This document shows, one piece after another, positions 17,201 through 26,490 of a DNA stretch of 50,994 nucleotides. The notes below the pieces were generated by a model. The model worked only from the letters and a program-made list of their open reading frames with translations, did no database searches and was not told where the DNA came from. Source of the stretch: UBA1876 sp964515395 (GTDB lineage Bacteria; Synergistota; Synergistia; Synergistales; Thermovirgaceae). Position 1 is the first letter of the stretch, and every line of letters starts with the position of its first letter. The stretch lies in NCBI GenBank assembly GCA_964515395.1, contig CAZERC010000010.1, positions 1 through 50,994 of the forward strand, given 5' to 3'. The position numbers and the translations under genes are program-made.

Positions 17201-18499
17201 GTGACCTTGACGGGCGTGTTGTTCAGGCTGTTTCTGGTCTTCAGCGAGTCCCTCAATTACTGCCTGCTCTACCTGTATGCCGCGTCGGGCTTCGGGGTGG
17301 CGGGGTTCGTGAACCCCTGGTCCTTCGTGACCCTCATGGCCTCCGTTGCGGTGCTGAACCTGCTGATGCGCCGCGGGAGCTTCCGCTACCTGACCATCGC
17401 CCTTGCCAACGTGGCGGTCTTCGGGGTGACCCTGCACCTGGCCTGGAGCCCTTCGGGGCTTTTTTCGATTCCCCATGAACCAGCGGTCATGATGGGGTTT
17501 CTGGCCACTTGGGGCATGGTGCTTTTCGCCGGGAGCCGGGCGGCGTTTCTGGCCTGGACGAAGGAGCCTCCGAAGTACGGGCACTTTGACATCAACGTGG
17601 CGATGGTGTTTTTGCTGCTGGTCCTGGCCTCGTCCTTTGAGGTCCCGCTTCCCGGAGTGCACGGGCTGGTTTTTCTCGCCGTCCTCTCGAACGCCCTCAT
17701 GCTCTACTTCGGTTCCAAAAGCGAGAGCTCCCGGCGGGTTTCCGCCCGGGCCCTTTTCGCCCTGGCGGCCCTTTTGGTGCCGGTGTGGCTGATCGGGTAT
17801 TCCGACGCCCTTTGGGTGCTCGAGAGTCCGGCGGAGTCGGTGGTGGAGTTCAGTACGCCCTTTTTCGAGCTGCTTTTGCAGGGGCTGACGGCGGTGCTTC
17901 TGGTGCTCTTCCGGTTCATGAGGCTGATACCCCGCCGGCAGGCACCCACGGAAACAGGCGGCGGGCCTTCGGCGGCCGAAGAGGAGATGATGCCTGTCGG
18001 GGAGACGAGCCCCTTCGTGGAATATCTTTTTATGGCTTTGGCGGTCATCGTGGTGGTGCTTGCGGCTTTGGCCGTGCTCTACATGCTGTGGCTTTTGGTG
18101 CGCTTTCTGCTGTACAAAAGGACGGGGCCGCGGTCGGGCGAGGGCTGGTCCCGGCCATCTTTCAGGGCCTTCCTGGCGACACTGTTCCGGACGCTGAAGC
18201 GGGCCTTTGTGATGGCCTCCATCTTCTTGCCCGTGCCCATCACGGCGGAACGGGCCTACGGGTTTCTGCTCTTTTGGGGAAAGCACAGGGGACGGCCCCG
18301 GAAACCCGACGAGACGGCCTACGAGTATTTGGCCAGGCTCCTGGAACGGTTCCCCGACCGCGAGAGGGAGCTGTCCCGCATCACGGGGAGCTTTGTGCGG
18401 CACAGGTACTCGAAAGAGGGCAAGGTCTTCGAGCGGGGGCTGAAATGGTACGTGCTGAAGCTGTACCTGAGGGTCCCCGGACTGCAGAAGGGCACCTAA
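17201..18499 (+). CDS. Polytopic membrane protein of the MoxR-DUF58 operon, DUF4129-like C-terminus
   Basis: Starts with GTG directly after an AGGTGAT ribosome site. The 432-residue product has about nine or ten predicted membrane helices in two groups (about residues 1-235 and 280-310), separated by a short charged loop. A cytoplasmic C-terminal domain of about 100 residues contains the PDETAYEYLARLL pattern typical of the DUF4129 tail found in MoxR/transglutaminase operons. No transglutaminase Cys-His-Asp core is present, although that is common in this position in other operons. It is the last gene of the operon and converges on the ATPase operon. Confidence 0.7.
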   Translation: MTLTGVLFRLFLVFSESLNYCLLYLYAASGFGVAGFVNPWSFVTLMASVAVLNLLMRRGSFRYLTIALANVAVFGVTLHLAWSPSGLFSIPHEPAVMMGFLATWGMVLFAGSRAAFLAWTKEPPKYGHFDINVAMVFLLLVLASSFEVPLPGVHGLVFLAVLSNALMLYFGSKSESSRRVSARALFALAALLVPVWLIGYSDALWVLESPAESVVEFSTPFFELLLQGLTAVLLVLFRFMRLIPRRQAPTETGGGPSAAEEEMMPVGETSPFVEYLFMALAVIVVVLAALAVLYMLWLLVRFLLYKRTGPRSGEGWSRPSFRAFLATLFRTLKRAFVMASIFLPVPITAERAYGFLLFWGKHRGRPRKPDETAYEYLARLLERFPDRERELSRITGSFVRHRYSKEGKVFERGLKWYVLKLYLRVPGLQKGT

Positions 18500-18540
18500 A
18501 ACAGGGATCTTCCCGGTCCCAGTGCCAAGGCTTTCTGTTT

Positions 18541-19914
18541 TTATTTTTTCTTCATGTGTTCCTTGATCTCCTCCTGCGAGACACGGGTGAGTTCCGTCTC
18601 GGGAAGGATCGACAGAAGCTTCCAGCAGAGGTCCAGGGACTGCTCGATGGTGCGGTTGTCTTCGGGGCCCTGGGTGATGAACTGCCTTTCGAACTGGCGG
18701 CCGAACTCGAGACAGGCCCGGTCGGTCTTGCCCAGTTCGTCCTCCCCCACGATGCTCGCCAGGGCCTTGATTTCCTGGACCCGGCTGTAGGAAGCAAAAA
18801 CCTGACTTGCCACGGAGGGGTGGTCCCCGCGGGTGTAGCCCTCACCGATGCTGTCTTTCATGAGCCTCGAAAGACTCATGAGGACGTCGACGGGGGGATA
18901 GACGCCGCGGGCGTCGAGGCTTCGGGAGAGGACGATCTGCCCCTCGGTGATGAACCCCGTCAGGTCGGGGATGGGGTGGGTGATGTCGTCGTTGGGCATG
19001 GTGAGGATGGGAAGCTGGGTCAGGCTCCCCTTTCGGTCGGCCAGGATGCCCGCCCGCTCGTAGAGGGAAGCCAGGTCGCTGTACATGTAGGCGGGATAGC
19101 CCTTGCGGCTCGGGACTTCTCCCCTGGCGACGCTGAGCTCCCTCAGGGCCTCGCAGTAGTTGGTCATGTCGGTGAGGATGATCAGAACGTGCATGCCCTG
19201 CTCGAAGGCCAGGTACTCGGCGGCGGTCAGGGCGAAGCGGGGCGTGGCGATCCGCTCGATGACGGGGTCGTCGGCGAGGTTCAGGAACATGACGATGTTG
19301 CCGACGGTGCCGCCCTCGATGAGGGAGCGCTGGAAGAACTCGGCGTCGTCGTGCTTGATGCCCACGCCGGCGAAGACGACGGCGAAGTTTTCCGCCCCCA
19401 CGAGGCGTGACTGGAGGGCGATCTGGACGGCGAGCCTGTTGTGTGGCAGGCCGTTGCCCGAAAAAATGGGCAGTTTCTGGCCCCGTATGAGGGTGGTCAG
19501 CATGTCGACCACGGAGATGCCCGTGTGGATGAAGTCCCTGGGGTATTGCCGCGCCATGGGGTTGATGGGGCTCCCGTTGACGTTTCTGGGGCTTCCCCCG
19601 TAAACTGGGCCGCAGCCGTCCCGGGGTTCCCCCAGGCCGTTGAAGACGCGGCCAAGAATCTGGGGCGAAACCCCAAACTCGAGGAATTTCCCCAAAAAGC
19701 GCACCCTGGTGTCGGCAGGGACCAGGTCCTGGGTGCCCGAGAAAACCTGCACCACGCAGGCATCCTCGTTCACCATGACCACACGGCCGCGGCGAAGGCT
19801 CCCGGTGGTATCCCTGACCTGCACCACCTCGCCGTAGCTCACGTCCCTGGCTCCCTCGACGATGACGAAGGGGCCCGTCACTTCCCGGACTCCCACATAT
19901 TCGGCGTTGATCAT
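18541..19914 (-). CDS. atpB: V/A-type ATPase subunit B
   Basis: Non-catalytic, regulatory nucleotide-site subunit of the V1 head. The 457-residue length matches the family. The P-loop equivalent is degenerate (SGNGLPHN, 152-159), as expected for subunit B, and IKHDDAEFF plus LTDMTNYCEALRE are signature stretches. It alternates with subunit A in an A3B3 hexamer. The start ATG overlaps the stop of the A gene by four bases (ATGA). It is the last gene of the nine-gene operon. Confidence 0.96.
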   Translation of the reverse strand: MINAEYVGVREVTGPFVIVEGARDVSYGEVVQVRDTTGSLRRGRVVMVNEDACVVQVFSGTQDLVPADTRVRFLGKFLEFGVSPQILGRVFNGLGEPRDGCGPVYGGSPRNVNGSPINPMARQYPRDFIHTGISVVDMLTTLIRGQKLPIFSGNGLPHNRLAVQIALQSRLVGAENFAVVFAGVGIKHDDAEFFQRSLIEGGTVGNIVMFLNLADDPVIERIATPRFALTAAEYLAFEQGMHVLIILTDMTNYCEALRELSVARGEVPSRKGYPAYMYSDLASLYERAGILADRKGSLTQLPILTMPNDDITHPIPDLTGFITEGQIVLSRSLDARGVYPPVDVLMSLSRLMKDSIGEGYTRGDHPSVASQVFASYSRVQEIKALASIVGEDELGKTDRACLEFGRQFERQFITQGPEDNRTIEQSLDLCWKLLSILPETELTRVSQEEIKEHMKKK

Positions 19915-21698
19915 GGTGCTGTCCTCCCTTTGCCTGCGGCGCTCCGTTCGGCGGCGACGGTGTCCAGGGCCTTGTCCAGTCGGTCCCTGAGTTCGGCGAT
20001 GGCGCTCTCGTCCTCGGCCCGAAGCTCCCGGATGCGGGTGATTTCCATGACCTCGGGGGGCCTGCGGATCAGCGAAAGGGGAACGCCGTCTTTCACCATG
20101 CCGTCGGCCTTTTCCCAGAAATGGAGGATCAGGTCGAGGATGGCGAAGCTCCGCCCGGGCGACTGGTACGACTCCGGCCCGAAGGCGTTTTGCTGGAGGT
20201 ACCCGTCCTTGACGAGGCGCGCACAGAGAGCGACGAGGCGCTGGTCGTCGGGAAGGACATCCTCGCCGACGAGGCGGATGATCTGCTGGATCCTGTCGTC
20301 CTCGGTCAAAAGCTCGCTGGCCTGGTCGCGCCGGTCCCGCCAGCGGGGGTCCACCTCGGAGGCGAACCAGTCCTCCAGGTCCGGGACATACTCGCTGTAG
20401 GATTCCAGCCAGTTGATGGCGGGGAAATGCCTTGCGTTGGCCAGGCGCTTGTCAAGGGCCCAGAAACAGCGGATGAAGCGTTTGGTGTGACGCGTGACGG
20501 GTTCGGTGAAATCGCCTCCCGGCGGGGAGACGGCCCCGATGACGGAGATGCTGCCTTGGCCGCCGCCGAGGGTTTCCACCCGTCCGGCGCGCTCGTAAAA
20601 CTCGGCAAGCCTGGTCGGCAGGTATGCCGGGAATCCCTCCTCGGCGGGGATTTCCTCCATCCGGCCCGAGACCTCCCGGATGGCTTCGGCCCATCTCGAG
20701 GTGGAATCGGCCATGAGGGCCACGTCGCAGCCCATGTCCCGGAAATATTCGGCGATGGTGATGCCCGTGTAGATCGAGGCTTCTCTGGCCGCGACGGGCA
20801 TGTTGGAGGTGTTGGCGATGAGGACGGTCCGTTCCATGAGGGGGCGGCCCGAACGTGGGTCCTCGAGCTTGGGGAATTCCTCCAGGACCTCGGTCATCTC
20901 GTTGCCCCGCTCCCCGCACCCGATGTAGACCACCACTTCGGCGTCGCTCCACCTGGCCAGCTGGTGCTGGGTCACCGTCTTGCCCGTGCCGAAACCGCCC
21001 GGTATGGCGGCGACGCCCCCCTTGGCGATGGGAAAGAGGCCGTCGATCACGCGTTGCCCCGTCAGAAGGGGACTATGAAGCGGAAGCCGCCTTTGTGACG
21101 GACGTGGCGTCCTGACGGGCCAGCGGTGAATCAGGGACAGGGACTGTTCCCTGCCGTGTTCGTCCCGGAGGCGAGCTATTTCGGTCCCGCTTGCGGCAGG
21201 GCCTTCCCGGGCCATGAAGGTCAGCTCCCCGAAATATCCAGGCGGGACGAGGATCCGATGCTGGAAAAGTTCCGTCTCCTGGATCACGGCCAGGAGCGTC
21301 CCCGGGGACACTGTGTCGCCCTCGGAGGCTTTCGGGATGACATTCCAGGTTTTGGACGGATCTATCTGCTCCACGTGGAGTCCCCGTCCGAGGAAAGCCC
21401 CTTCTCGCTCGAGCAGGGCGCCCAGCGGCCTGCCGATGCCGTCGAAGATGGACCCCAGCAGGCCGGGGCCGAGGGAGATCGAAAGAGGTTCGCCCGTTCC
21501 CGCGACGGGCTCGCCCGGACGAAGTCCTTCCGTTTCCTCGTATACCTGGATGACGGCCTCGTCGTTTTCCATGCTGATGATCTCGCCCACAAGGCCCTCG
21601 CCACCGACATGAACCATTTCGCGCATGCCGAACTGTTTCATGCCGGAAGCACGAACCACGGGACCGTTGACGGCAATGACCCTGCCCTGGTTTTCCAT
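19911..21698 (-). CDS. atpA: V/A-type ATPase catalytic subunit A
   Basis: Catalytic subunit of the V1 head, hydrolysing or synthesising ATP. The 595 residues include an N-terminal beta barrel, the non-homologous insertion typical of subunit A (about residues 120-190), Walker A GGFGTGKT (234-241), the catalytic Glu in GCGERGNEM and the DSTSRWAEA loop. All catalytic positions are intact. It is 11 bases after the E gene and overlaps the B gene by four bases. Confidence 0.97.
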   Translation of the reverse strand: MENQGRVIAVNGPVVRASGMKQFGMREMVHVGGEGLVGEIISMENDEAVIQVYEETEGLRPGEPVAGTGEPLSISLGPGLLGSIFDGIGRPLGALLEREGAFLGRGLHVEQIDPSKTWNVIPKASEGDTVSPGTLLAVIQETELFQHRILVPPGYFGELTFMAREGPAASGTEIARLRDEHGREQSLSLIHRWPVRTPRPSQRRLPLHSPLLTGQRVIDGLFPIAKGGVAAIPGGFGTGKTVTQHQLARWSDAEVVVYIGCGERGNEMTEVLEEFPKLEDPRSGRPLMERTVLIANTSNMPVAAREASIYTGITIAEYFRDMGCDVALMADSTSRWAEAIREVSGRMEEIPAEEGFPAYLPTRLAEFYERAGRVETLGGGQGSISVIGAVSPPGGDFTEPVTRHTKRFIRCFWALDKRLANARHFPAINWLESYSEYVPDLEDWFASEVDPRWRDRRDQASELLTEDDRIQQIIRLVGEDVLPDDQRLVALCARLVKDGYLQQNAFGPESYQSPGRSFAILDLILHFWEKADGMVKDGVPLSLIRRPPEVMEITRIRELRAEDESAIAELRDRLDKALDTVAAERSAAGKGRTAP

Positions 21699-21709
21699 GA
21701 ACTCCCCCC

Positions 21710-22327
21710 TCAGAGTACCTGGCCGAGACGGTCGGCCAAAACGGGAATCAGGTCCTGGACCCTGGCGTCCCAGTCGGCATTGACCCGCCGTGATCCGTCC
21801 CCGGAAATGAGCCAGAGACCTCCGGAAATGGGGGCGGGCTCAGGCTCCACAATGAAACTGACACCCGGCCAGACCTTTTTCGCGTAATTCAACAGTTCGT
21901 CACCAAGATGGATGTCCTTGTCCGCAAGCAGTATCCGCACCTCGTCGATTCCGCCCATGGCTTCCATGGATTCGGCCAGGAGGCCCTTGAGTATGGCGGG
22001 ATACTCCTCGCTGTTGCGGAGGTCCCTGAGGTGATCGACGAGCATCCTGGCGGCGTCATGAATGAGTTTGTTCCGGAACCTCAAGACCTGACGGCTGCGC
22101 TCCCGCTCAGCCGCACTGGTCTGGCGAAGGCGGATTTCGTCGGCCCGGGAACGGGCGTTGCGAAGCACGAGGTCGGCCTCCCTTTCGAGCCTTTCGGCTT
22201 CTTCCTTGCGCCATTCTTCCGCTTTCTTCTGTGCATCCTCCACGATGGACCTTGCCTCGTAGCCGGCGGTGTCGAGGATGTACTCCCTCATGGCCTCAAG
22301 CTTGCGGCGGGCTTCGGCGTCATTCAT
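21710..22327 (-). CDS. atpE: V/A-type ATPase subunit E (peripheral stalk)
   Basis: Subunit E pairs with the small G/H subunit to form the peripheral stalks. The 205-residue product has a long charged N-terminal coiled coil (about 1-90, Glu/Arg/Lys/Ala-rich). Its globular C-terminal domain contains a GGLWLISGDGSRRVNADWDAR stretch, matching the vATP-synt_E fold that binds the head. Its ATG overlaps the F gene stop by four bases. Confidence 0.88.
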   Translation of the reverse strand: MNDAEARRKLEAMREYILDTAGYEARSIVEDAQKKAEEWRKEEAERLEREADLVLRNARSRADEIRLRQTSAAERERSRQVLRFRNKLIHDAARMLVDHLRDLRNSEEYPAILKGLLAESMEAMGGIDEVRILLADKDIHLGDELLNYAKKVWPGVSFIVEPEPAPISGGLWLISGDGSRRVNADWDARVQDLIPVLADRLGQVL

Positions 22328-22635
22328 TCGACCTTCACCCCGATCGCTTCCTGGAGGTATCGGGTGAGAAAATCCTCAGGCCGCGTGGTCCCGTGGCGGT
22401 CCGGGATTTCCACCACCAGGGGCAATTCCCCCGACTGCCGAAGATCCCTGACGACATCGGGAATCTCGAGGGCGGCCTTTTCAGTCAGCACCAGGATGCC
22501 GAGGTCGGGCTCTTCGAGGGCCTGTTGCACGGCACCGAAGGTCTCTTCCCTGCCATGGGCGATGACACCGCGGATTCCGGCAAGTCGCATTCCGACCACC
22601 GTGTCATGGTTGTCGCTCACCAGAAAAGCCTTCAA
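22324..22635 (-). CDS. atpF: V/A-type ATPase subunit F (central stalk)
   Basis: Small central-stalk subunit that sits on subunit D. The 103-residue length and Rossmann-like pattern (AFLVSDNHDTVVGMRLAG at the start, LGILVLTEKAA in the middle, LPLVVEIPDRHG near the end) are typical of subunit F. It overlaps the E gene by four bases and starts three bases after the K gene stop. Confidence 0.92.
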   Translation of the reverse strand: MKAFLVSDNHDTVVGMRLAGIRGVIAHGREETFGAVQQALEEPDLGILVLTEKAALEIPDVVRDLRQSGELPLVVEIPDRHGTTRPEDFLTRYLQEAIGVKVE

Positions 22636-22638
22636 GAG

Positions 22639-23043
22639 CTACACCTTCCCAAGGATAAGCAAGGCCGTGATGAGGCCGTAGATGGCGATCCCCTCGGCCA
22701 GGCCAAGGTAGATCAACGTGGAACCCAGGAGTTCAGGTTTTTCTCCCACCACTCCAAGGGCTGCCGCGCCCACAACGGCTACGGCGATCCCGGCCCCTAT
22801 GCAGGCAAGACCGGTCGCAAGGCTGGCACCAAGAAAGGCCCACCCCGTGCCCGCTGTCGCTGCCGCGGCGGCCTGACCACCTTGTGCAAGAGCCATGCCC
22901 GCTCCCGCAAAAAGCATTACCAGGCTTCCCAGGGCAAAGACGGCCAAAACCCTGCGTGGAGAGGATACCTTTTTCCCCCTCAGGATCCATCCTGCCCCCA
23001 CGCAGGTGGACACCGCCGCGATCATGCAAATCGTTCCGAACAT
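22639..23043 (-). CDS. atpK: V/A-type ATPase subunit K (membrane c-ring)
   Basis: Forms the ion-carrying rotor ring. I start it at ATG 23043, seven bases after GGAGG. The open frame extends far upstream, but that part overlaps the I gene and reads as non-coding. The 134-residue product has two extra hydrophobic segments at the N-terminus: about 2-20, and 32-53 ending in a signal-peptidase-like ALA/Q site. These are followed by one c-subunit hairpin (about 68-95 and 105-132). The ion-binding carboxylate is Glu117 in YLGLAEGIAIYG. The helix facing it lacks the Gln found in sodium-type rings, so proton coupling is more likely. Confidence 0.9.
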   Translation of the reverse strand: MFGTICMIAAVSTCVGAGWILRGKKVSSPRRVLAVFALGSLVMLFAGAGMALAQGGQAAAAATAGTGWAFLGASLATGLACIGAGIAVAVVGAAALGVVGEKPELLGSTLIYLGLAEGIAIYGLITALLILGKV

Positions 23044-23113
23044 TCCCATTCCTCCCAACACCTGTTCCGTGCGATATCCGGCAGCAAGCACCGTTTCCGA
23101 TGTCGCCGCGCCG

Positions 23114-25075
23114 TTACTTTTGATATCCGCCAGTGTAGGAAACACCCTTTGCGTGCGACTCCTCCCGCCAGCGCACGGGCCGGAAGGGGTCGCCCCCGCC
23201 GCGGTAAAACTTGCTGAAAAATTCGTAATACTCCAGTCGCAGAGCCTGTATAAAGACAATGAGCCCTTCGAGACCCACGATGATCAAGGTCCCGACGGCG
23301 ACGACGGCGAACCTGAACAGCGGCCCGCCGGGGAGAGCATTCACCAGGTCGCCCAGCATGAAGACCGCCAGTGAAAGTCCCACGTGGTTCACCGTGAAGG
23401 CCGCGAGACGAATGAAGGAAGCCGTGTTGCTCATGAATGAGACGAGGACGTGCAAAACCTCAAAAACCTGCACGACCCCGCTCTCCCCGGAAGAGGGGGC
23501 ATTCAAAAGCCTTTTTGCCAAAAATTCCTTGAGCAGCATGGCCGCCAGGATCAAGACCAAAAGGACGGCGAAAGTCCAGCCGGGGACAGGCAAATTCCGA
23601 CCCGTGAGATTGAGATAGATGGCCAGACCCGCGGTCCAGTAGAAGAGAACTCCGGCAAGGCCCTGCCCGTCGAAAAGCATTCTTCCGTAATCGCCCTCTT
23701 TCCAGCACTGGTAGATGTTCAAGGCCATGCCGAGGGTGATGAAAAACGCCCCCACACCAAGAGAGAATTTCAGGAGAAAATCCATGTTTTCCATGGGTGA
23801 AAACCAGAGCGGTTCAATAAGGTTCTCCATGCCGAAGACGCTGCCGTAAAGGAAACCGAAGAGGACGGAAAACGCCCCGGCCGACTCGACGACAAGGCCG
23901 ATCGACCGTCGCATCCGCCCGGTTCGTACCAGAAAATGCGCTGCCAGCATCAAAAGGAGGCCGTGGCCGACATCACCGAACATGAACCCGAACATGAGGC
24001 AAAAGCTGACGGCCACCAAAAACGACGGGTCGGCGCCATCATAGGTGGGCAGACTGTAAAGGGCCACGATATCCTCAAAGGCCCTGACGAAGGGAAGATT
24101 TTTCAAAAAAGTCGGGACCGTCCGTGTTCCCGACGGCGGAGATTCGATATAAACAGCCGTTTCGGGAGCCTCCTTCGAGGCGGCTTCGAGAACCTCGTCC
24201 CGGGAATACGCCGGAATCCAGCCGGAGAGGACATAAAGTCCGCCGACTTCGCCCCGGCCACGACAGAGTTCGTAGATCCGCTGGAGGGTAAACAGGCGGT
24301 TATAGAGAAGGCCCAGTGATTCGGCTTTTTCATGGACAAAAATCCTTGCCGCGGCCTGGAGTCGTTCGGTGGCCTTTTTTTGCGCCCTGATCCGCCTTTG
24401 TATGGCCTCCATTCCCCCTGCGGCAAAACGTTCGCCCAGTTTCGCGAGATCGAAGGACCGGAAGTTGAGTGATCCCAGGAGCTTGCCGGCGCCCTCGGCG
24501 TAATCGGGAAGGGCGAAAGCCATGATCCAGCTCGTCCCTTCAACGGTCGCAAGGGGCACCACCAGCAGCGGAACATCCCTTGCGGATTCTTCGAGCCTGG
24601 GCACATCTTCCTCGCGGATATGGCCGAAAAAGGCCGTGAAGCGCTTTAGGGAAACGAGGTCGGACGCCGACCAGTCGAGTTCCTGCAGTGCCTTCTGGAG
24701 AATTTGTGCCGCCTCAAGGGTCCGACCCCGGTCCCTGAGAGTCTCTCGCCGTTTCGCCCAGCGGTCGAGTTTTTTCAGGATCTCCTCGGCATCTTTTTTG
24801 ACACTTTCGAGAGTCAAGCCTTTGGAAAGAGGCACGGGGGCGGGCTTGGGCAAGGGTTCACCGGCGGCATCCCAGACTGCCGCAAGCCGTTCGAGAAGGC
24901 TGTCACAGGGATTTTCGCCGGGAGTGTCGATCTGTTCCCTGATTGAGCGTTCCGTCACCAGGGCATCAACGGGAATGGGCTGGAAATCCTCCCGCAGGAC
25001 AAGCCGCAGCGCAAGCCGCTGCACTTGCTCAACGGGGCCAAGGGCCGTCAGGGTGAGCATTTTCACGACCGCCAC
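23114..25075 (-). CDS. atpI: V/A-type ATPase subunit I (stator, a-type)
   Basis: Membrane stator subunit that provides the ion half-channels and the essential arginines next to the c-ring. The 653-residue length is usual. The N-terminal half (about 1-330) is soluble with coiled coils, and the C-terminal half has about eight membrane helices. Candidate essential arginines are Arg556 in TASFIRLAAFTVNHVG and Arg613 in QALRLEYYEFFSKFY. It overlaps the C gene by 13 bases and is separated from the K gene by 70 bases, the largest gap in the operon. Confidence 0.95.
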   Translation of the reverse strand: MAVVKMLTLTALGPVEQVQRLALRLVLREDFQPIPVDALVTERSIREQIDTPGENPCDSLLERLAAVWDAAGEPLPKPAPVPLSKGLTLESVKKDAEEILKKLDRWAKRRETLRDRGRTLEAAQILQKALQELDWSASDLVSLKRFTAFFGHIREEDVPRLEESARDVPLLVVPLATVEGTSWIMAFALPDYAEGAGKLLGSLNFRSFDLAKLGERFAAGGMEAIQRRIRAQKKATERLQAAARIFVHEKAESLGLLYNRLFTLQRIYELCRGRGEVGGLYVLSGWIPAYSRDEVLEAASKEAPETAVYIESPPSGTRTVPTFLKNLPFVRAFEDIVALYSLPTYDGADPSFLVAVSFCLMFGFMFGDVGHGLLLMLAAHFLVRTGRMRRSIGLVVESAGAFSVLFGFLYGSVFGMENLIEPLWFSPMENMDFLLKFSLGVGAFFITLGMALNIYQCWKEGDYGRMLFDGQGLAGVLFYWTAGLAIYLNLTGRNLPVPGWTFAVLLVLILAAMLLKEFLAKRLLNAPSSGESGVVQVFEVLHVLVSFMSNTASFIRLAAFTVNHVGLSLAVFMLGDLVNALPGGPLFRFAVVAVGTLIIVGLEGLIVFIQALRLEYYEFFSKFYRGGGDPFRPVRWREESHAKGVSYTGGYQK

Positions 25076-26151
25076 GGCGCGACACCTCCAATCAGAAGCG
25101 GCCTGCCGAGGAAATATGCCGCCTCGCGCCGGTTGTAGTCGTACCGGATGTCTTCAATGATCATCTTGATGTCGCTGACCTCTTCGTAGCGCAGGTACAG
25201 GTAGGCTCCAAGAGCGTCAAATGACGGGAACCCTTTCCGCAAGACACGTCGGGCTTTTTCCCATAGATAATTTTTGACCCTCCGCTCCAGCTCGAGGTTG
25301 TCAACCACAGGCTGGGTTCCAAAAATTTCCCCGTAAGCCGTCTGTGCAAGGTGCTGCCAGAGTTCTTCCATATCCCTGGAACGGCCGAGCTTCCTGAGGG
25401 TGTCGAAACTCAGCCGGTGCCTTACGGGCAAAAGCCTGTTGACCATGTCCTCGAACCCAAGGTTGAAGTACCGGAAACCCCGTATTGTCCACAGGAGGTT
25501 CTCCAGGTCCGCAAGGCTGCCGAAAAGATCGGCCAGCGTTCTGGGCCTGGGGCTTGAAAGAGATCGCGAAACACGGACAAGGCGGCTCAGGGCAAGGGAA
25601 TCCAGGGACAAATCAGTCGCAAAAAGGGTTCCACCACCGTGTAGCAGGGCCTTGAGAGGTTCTTCAAGGGCCTGCCTCCACGGAGTTCCCCGAAGGGCCT
25701 CAAGGACCTGCTGGAAATTTTTCGCCTCGAGAAGTGCCGTTTGCGGAAGACGTTTTCCCGGCACGCTTTGAAACCTCTGCTTGATTCCTCCCGGTCCTTC
25801 ATGGCCGGAAAAAATTTTCCTGAGAACCCGCTTGATGGTTTCCGCGTCGTAAAGACCGACCCATGCCTCAAGCCACAGACGCCTCTTGCCGGTGACGGTG
25901 ACGGACATTTTTGCGGCCTCCGCGAAAGGGATCCCTTCGAGGGAAGATTCCAGTTCGGCCCGGTGGGCCGAGGGAGTCACTTCAAGATCCGTGTACCCCG
26001 ACGTATCCTTGAGCCTGGCCAAAATCTCGTCCACGGAATCACATTCAAGCAGCTCCCAGTATTCCCGCTCGGAGAGAAGACGGCTGGAAAGTGCCCTCGC
26101 CCGTGTCCCCGCTGCAGTTTCTTCACCAAGGGCGATACACGGGGCCTTCAC
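25063..26151 (-). CDS. atpC: V/A-type ATPase subunit C
   Basis: Funnel-shaped connector (yeast d-type) that joins the central stalk to the c-ring. The 362-residue product is almost all helical, with the repeated pattern of subunit C (LLSEREYWELLECDSVDEIL near the start, RGFRYFNLGFEDM and YLYLRYEEVSDIKMIIE later). It overlaps the G/H gene by four bases and the I gene by 13. Its length is normal and no disruption is seen. Confidence 0.9.
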   Translation of the reverse strand: MKAPCIALGEETAAGTRARALSSRLLSEREYWELLECDSVDEILARLKDTSGYTDLEVTPSAHRAELESSLEGIPFAEAAKMSVTVTGKRRLWLEAWVGLYDAETIKRVLRKIFSGHEGPGGIKQRFQSVPGKRLPQTALLEAKNFQQVLEALRGTPWRQALEEPLKALLHGGGTLFATDLSLDSLALSRLVRVSRSLSSPRPRTLADLFGSLADLENLLWTIRGFRYFNLGFEDMVNRLLPVRHRLSFDTLRKLGRSRDMEELWQHLAQTAYGEIFGTQPVVDNLELERRVKNYLWEKARRVLRKGFPSFDALGAYLYLRYEEVSDIKMIIEDIRYDYNRREAAYFLGRPLLIGGVAPWRS

Positions 26152-26489
26152 CTGATCCCTCTCCTGACGTATTCATCTGCCGTTTCTTTCGCGATGGCCT
26201 GGACCACTTCGATGGCGTGGGCGTGAAACCGCCCGGCCATTTCGTCGGTTTCCTGTTGACCCAGCCGGACGACTTGCCGAACTTCCGTATCCGTTGCCGT
26301 TTCGGCCGCATCGATGAGCGCCTGGGCCTGTTCCCTCACCGCCTTGAGCCGGGCATCCCTTTCCTTCTGAAACTCCCGTCGCGTACTCTCGAGAATCTCC
26401 TCGGCCTCGGCACGGGCCTCTTCCTTTTTCCGGGCAGCTTCCTTCTCTGCATTCAACAGGACTGTGAGGGCTTCCTGGAGAAAAGGCAT
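26148..26489 (-). CDS. V/A-type ATPase subunit G/H (peripheral stalk coiled coil)
   Basis: The 113-residue product is nearly all charged coiled coil (Ala/Glu/Lys/Arg, about residues 5-105). This is the expected form of the small peripheral-stalk partner of subunit E. The name differs between systems (G or H). It starts one base after the D gene stop and overlaps the C gene by four bases. Confidence 0.85.
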   Translation of the reverse strand: MPFLQEALTVLLNAEKEAARKKEEARAEAEEILESTRREFQKERDARLKAVREQAQALIDAAETATDTEVRQVVRLGQQETDEMAGRFHAHAIEVVQAIAKETADEYVRRGIR

Positions 26490-26490
26490 G

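Noticed and set aside
17006..18403. Minus-strand 465-codon frame opposite the MoxR-operon membrane protein
   Set aside because: Its Pro/Arg/Gly/His/Gln-rich sequence is typical of an antisense frame in GC-rich DNA. The plus strand encodes membrane helices.
17785..19410. Plus-strand 541-codon frame spanning two convergent genes
   Set aside because: It runs across the end of one real gene and into the antisense of atpB; no domain and no ribosome site.
23044..23259. Longer form of the V-ATPase K subunit
   Set aside because: The added residues overlap atpI and are not hydrophobic. The ATG at 23043 has a proper ribosome site.
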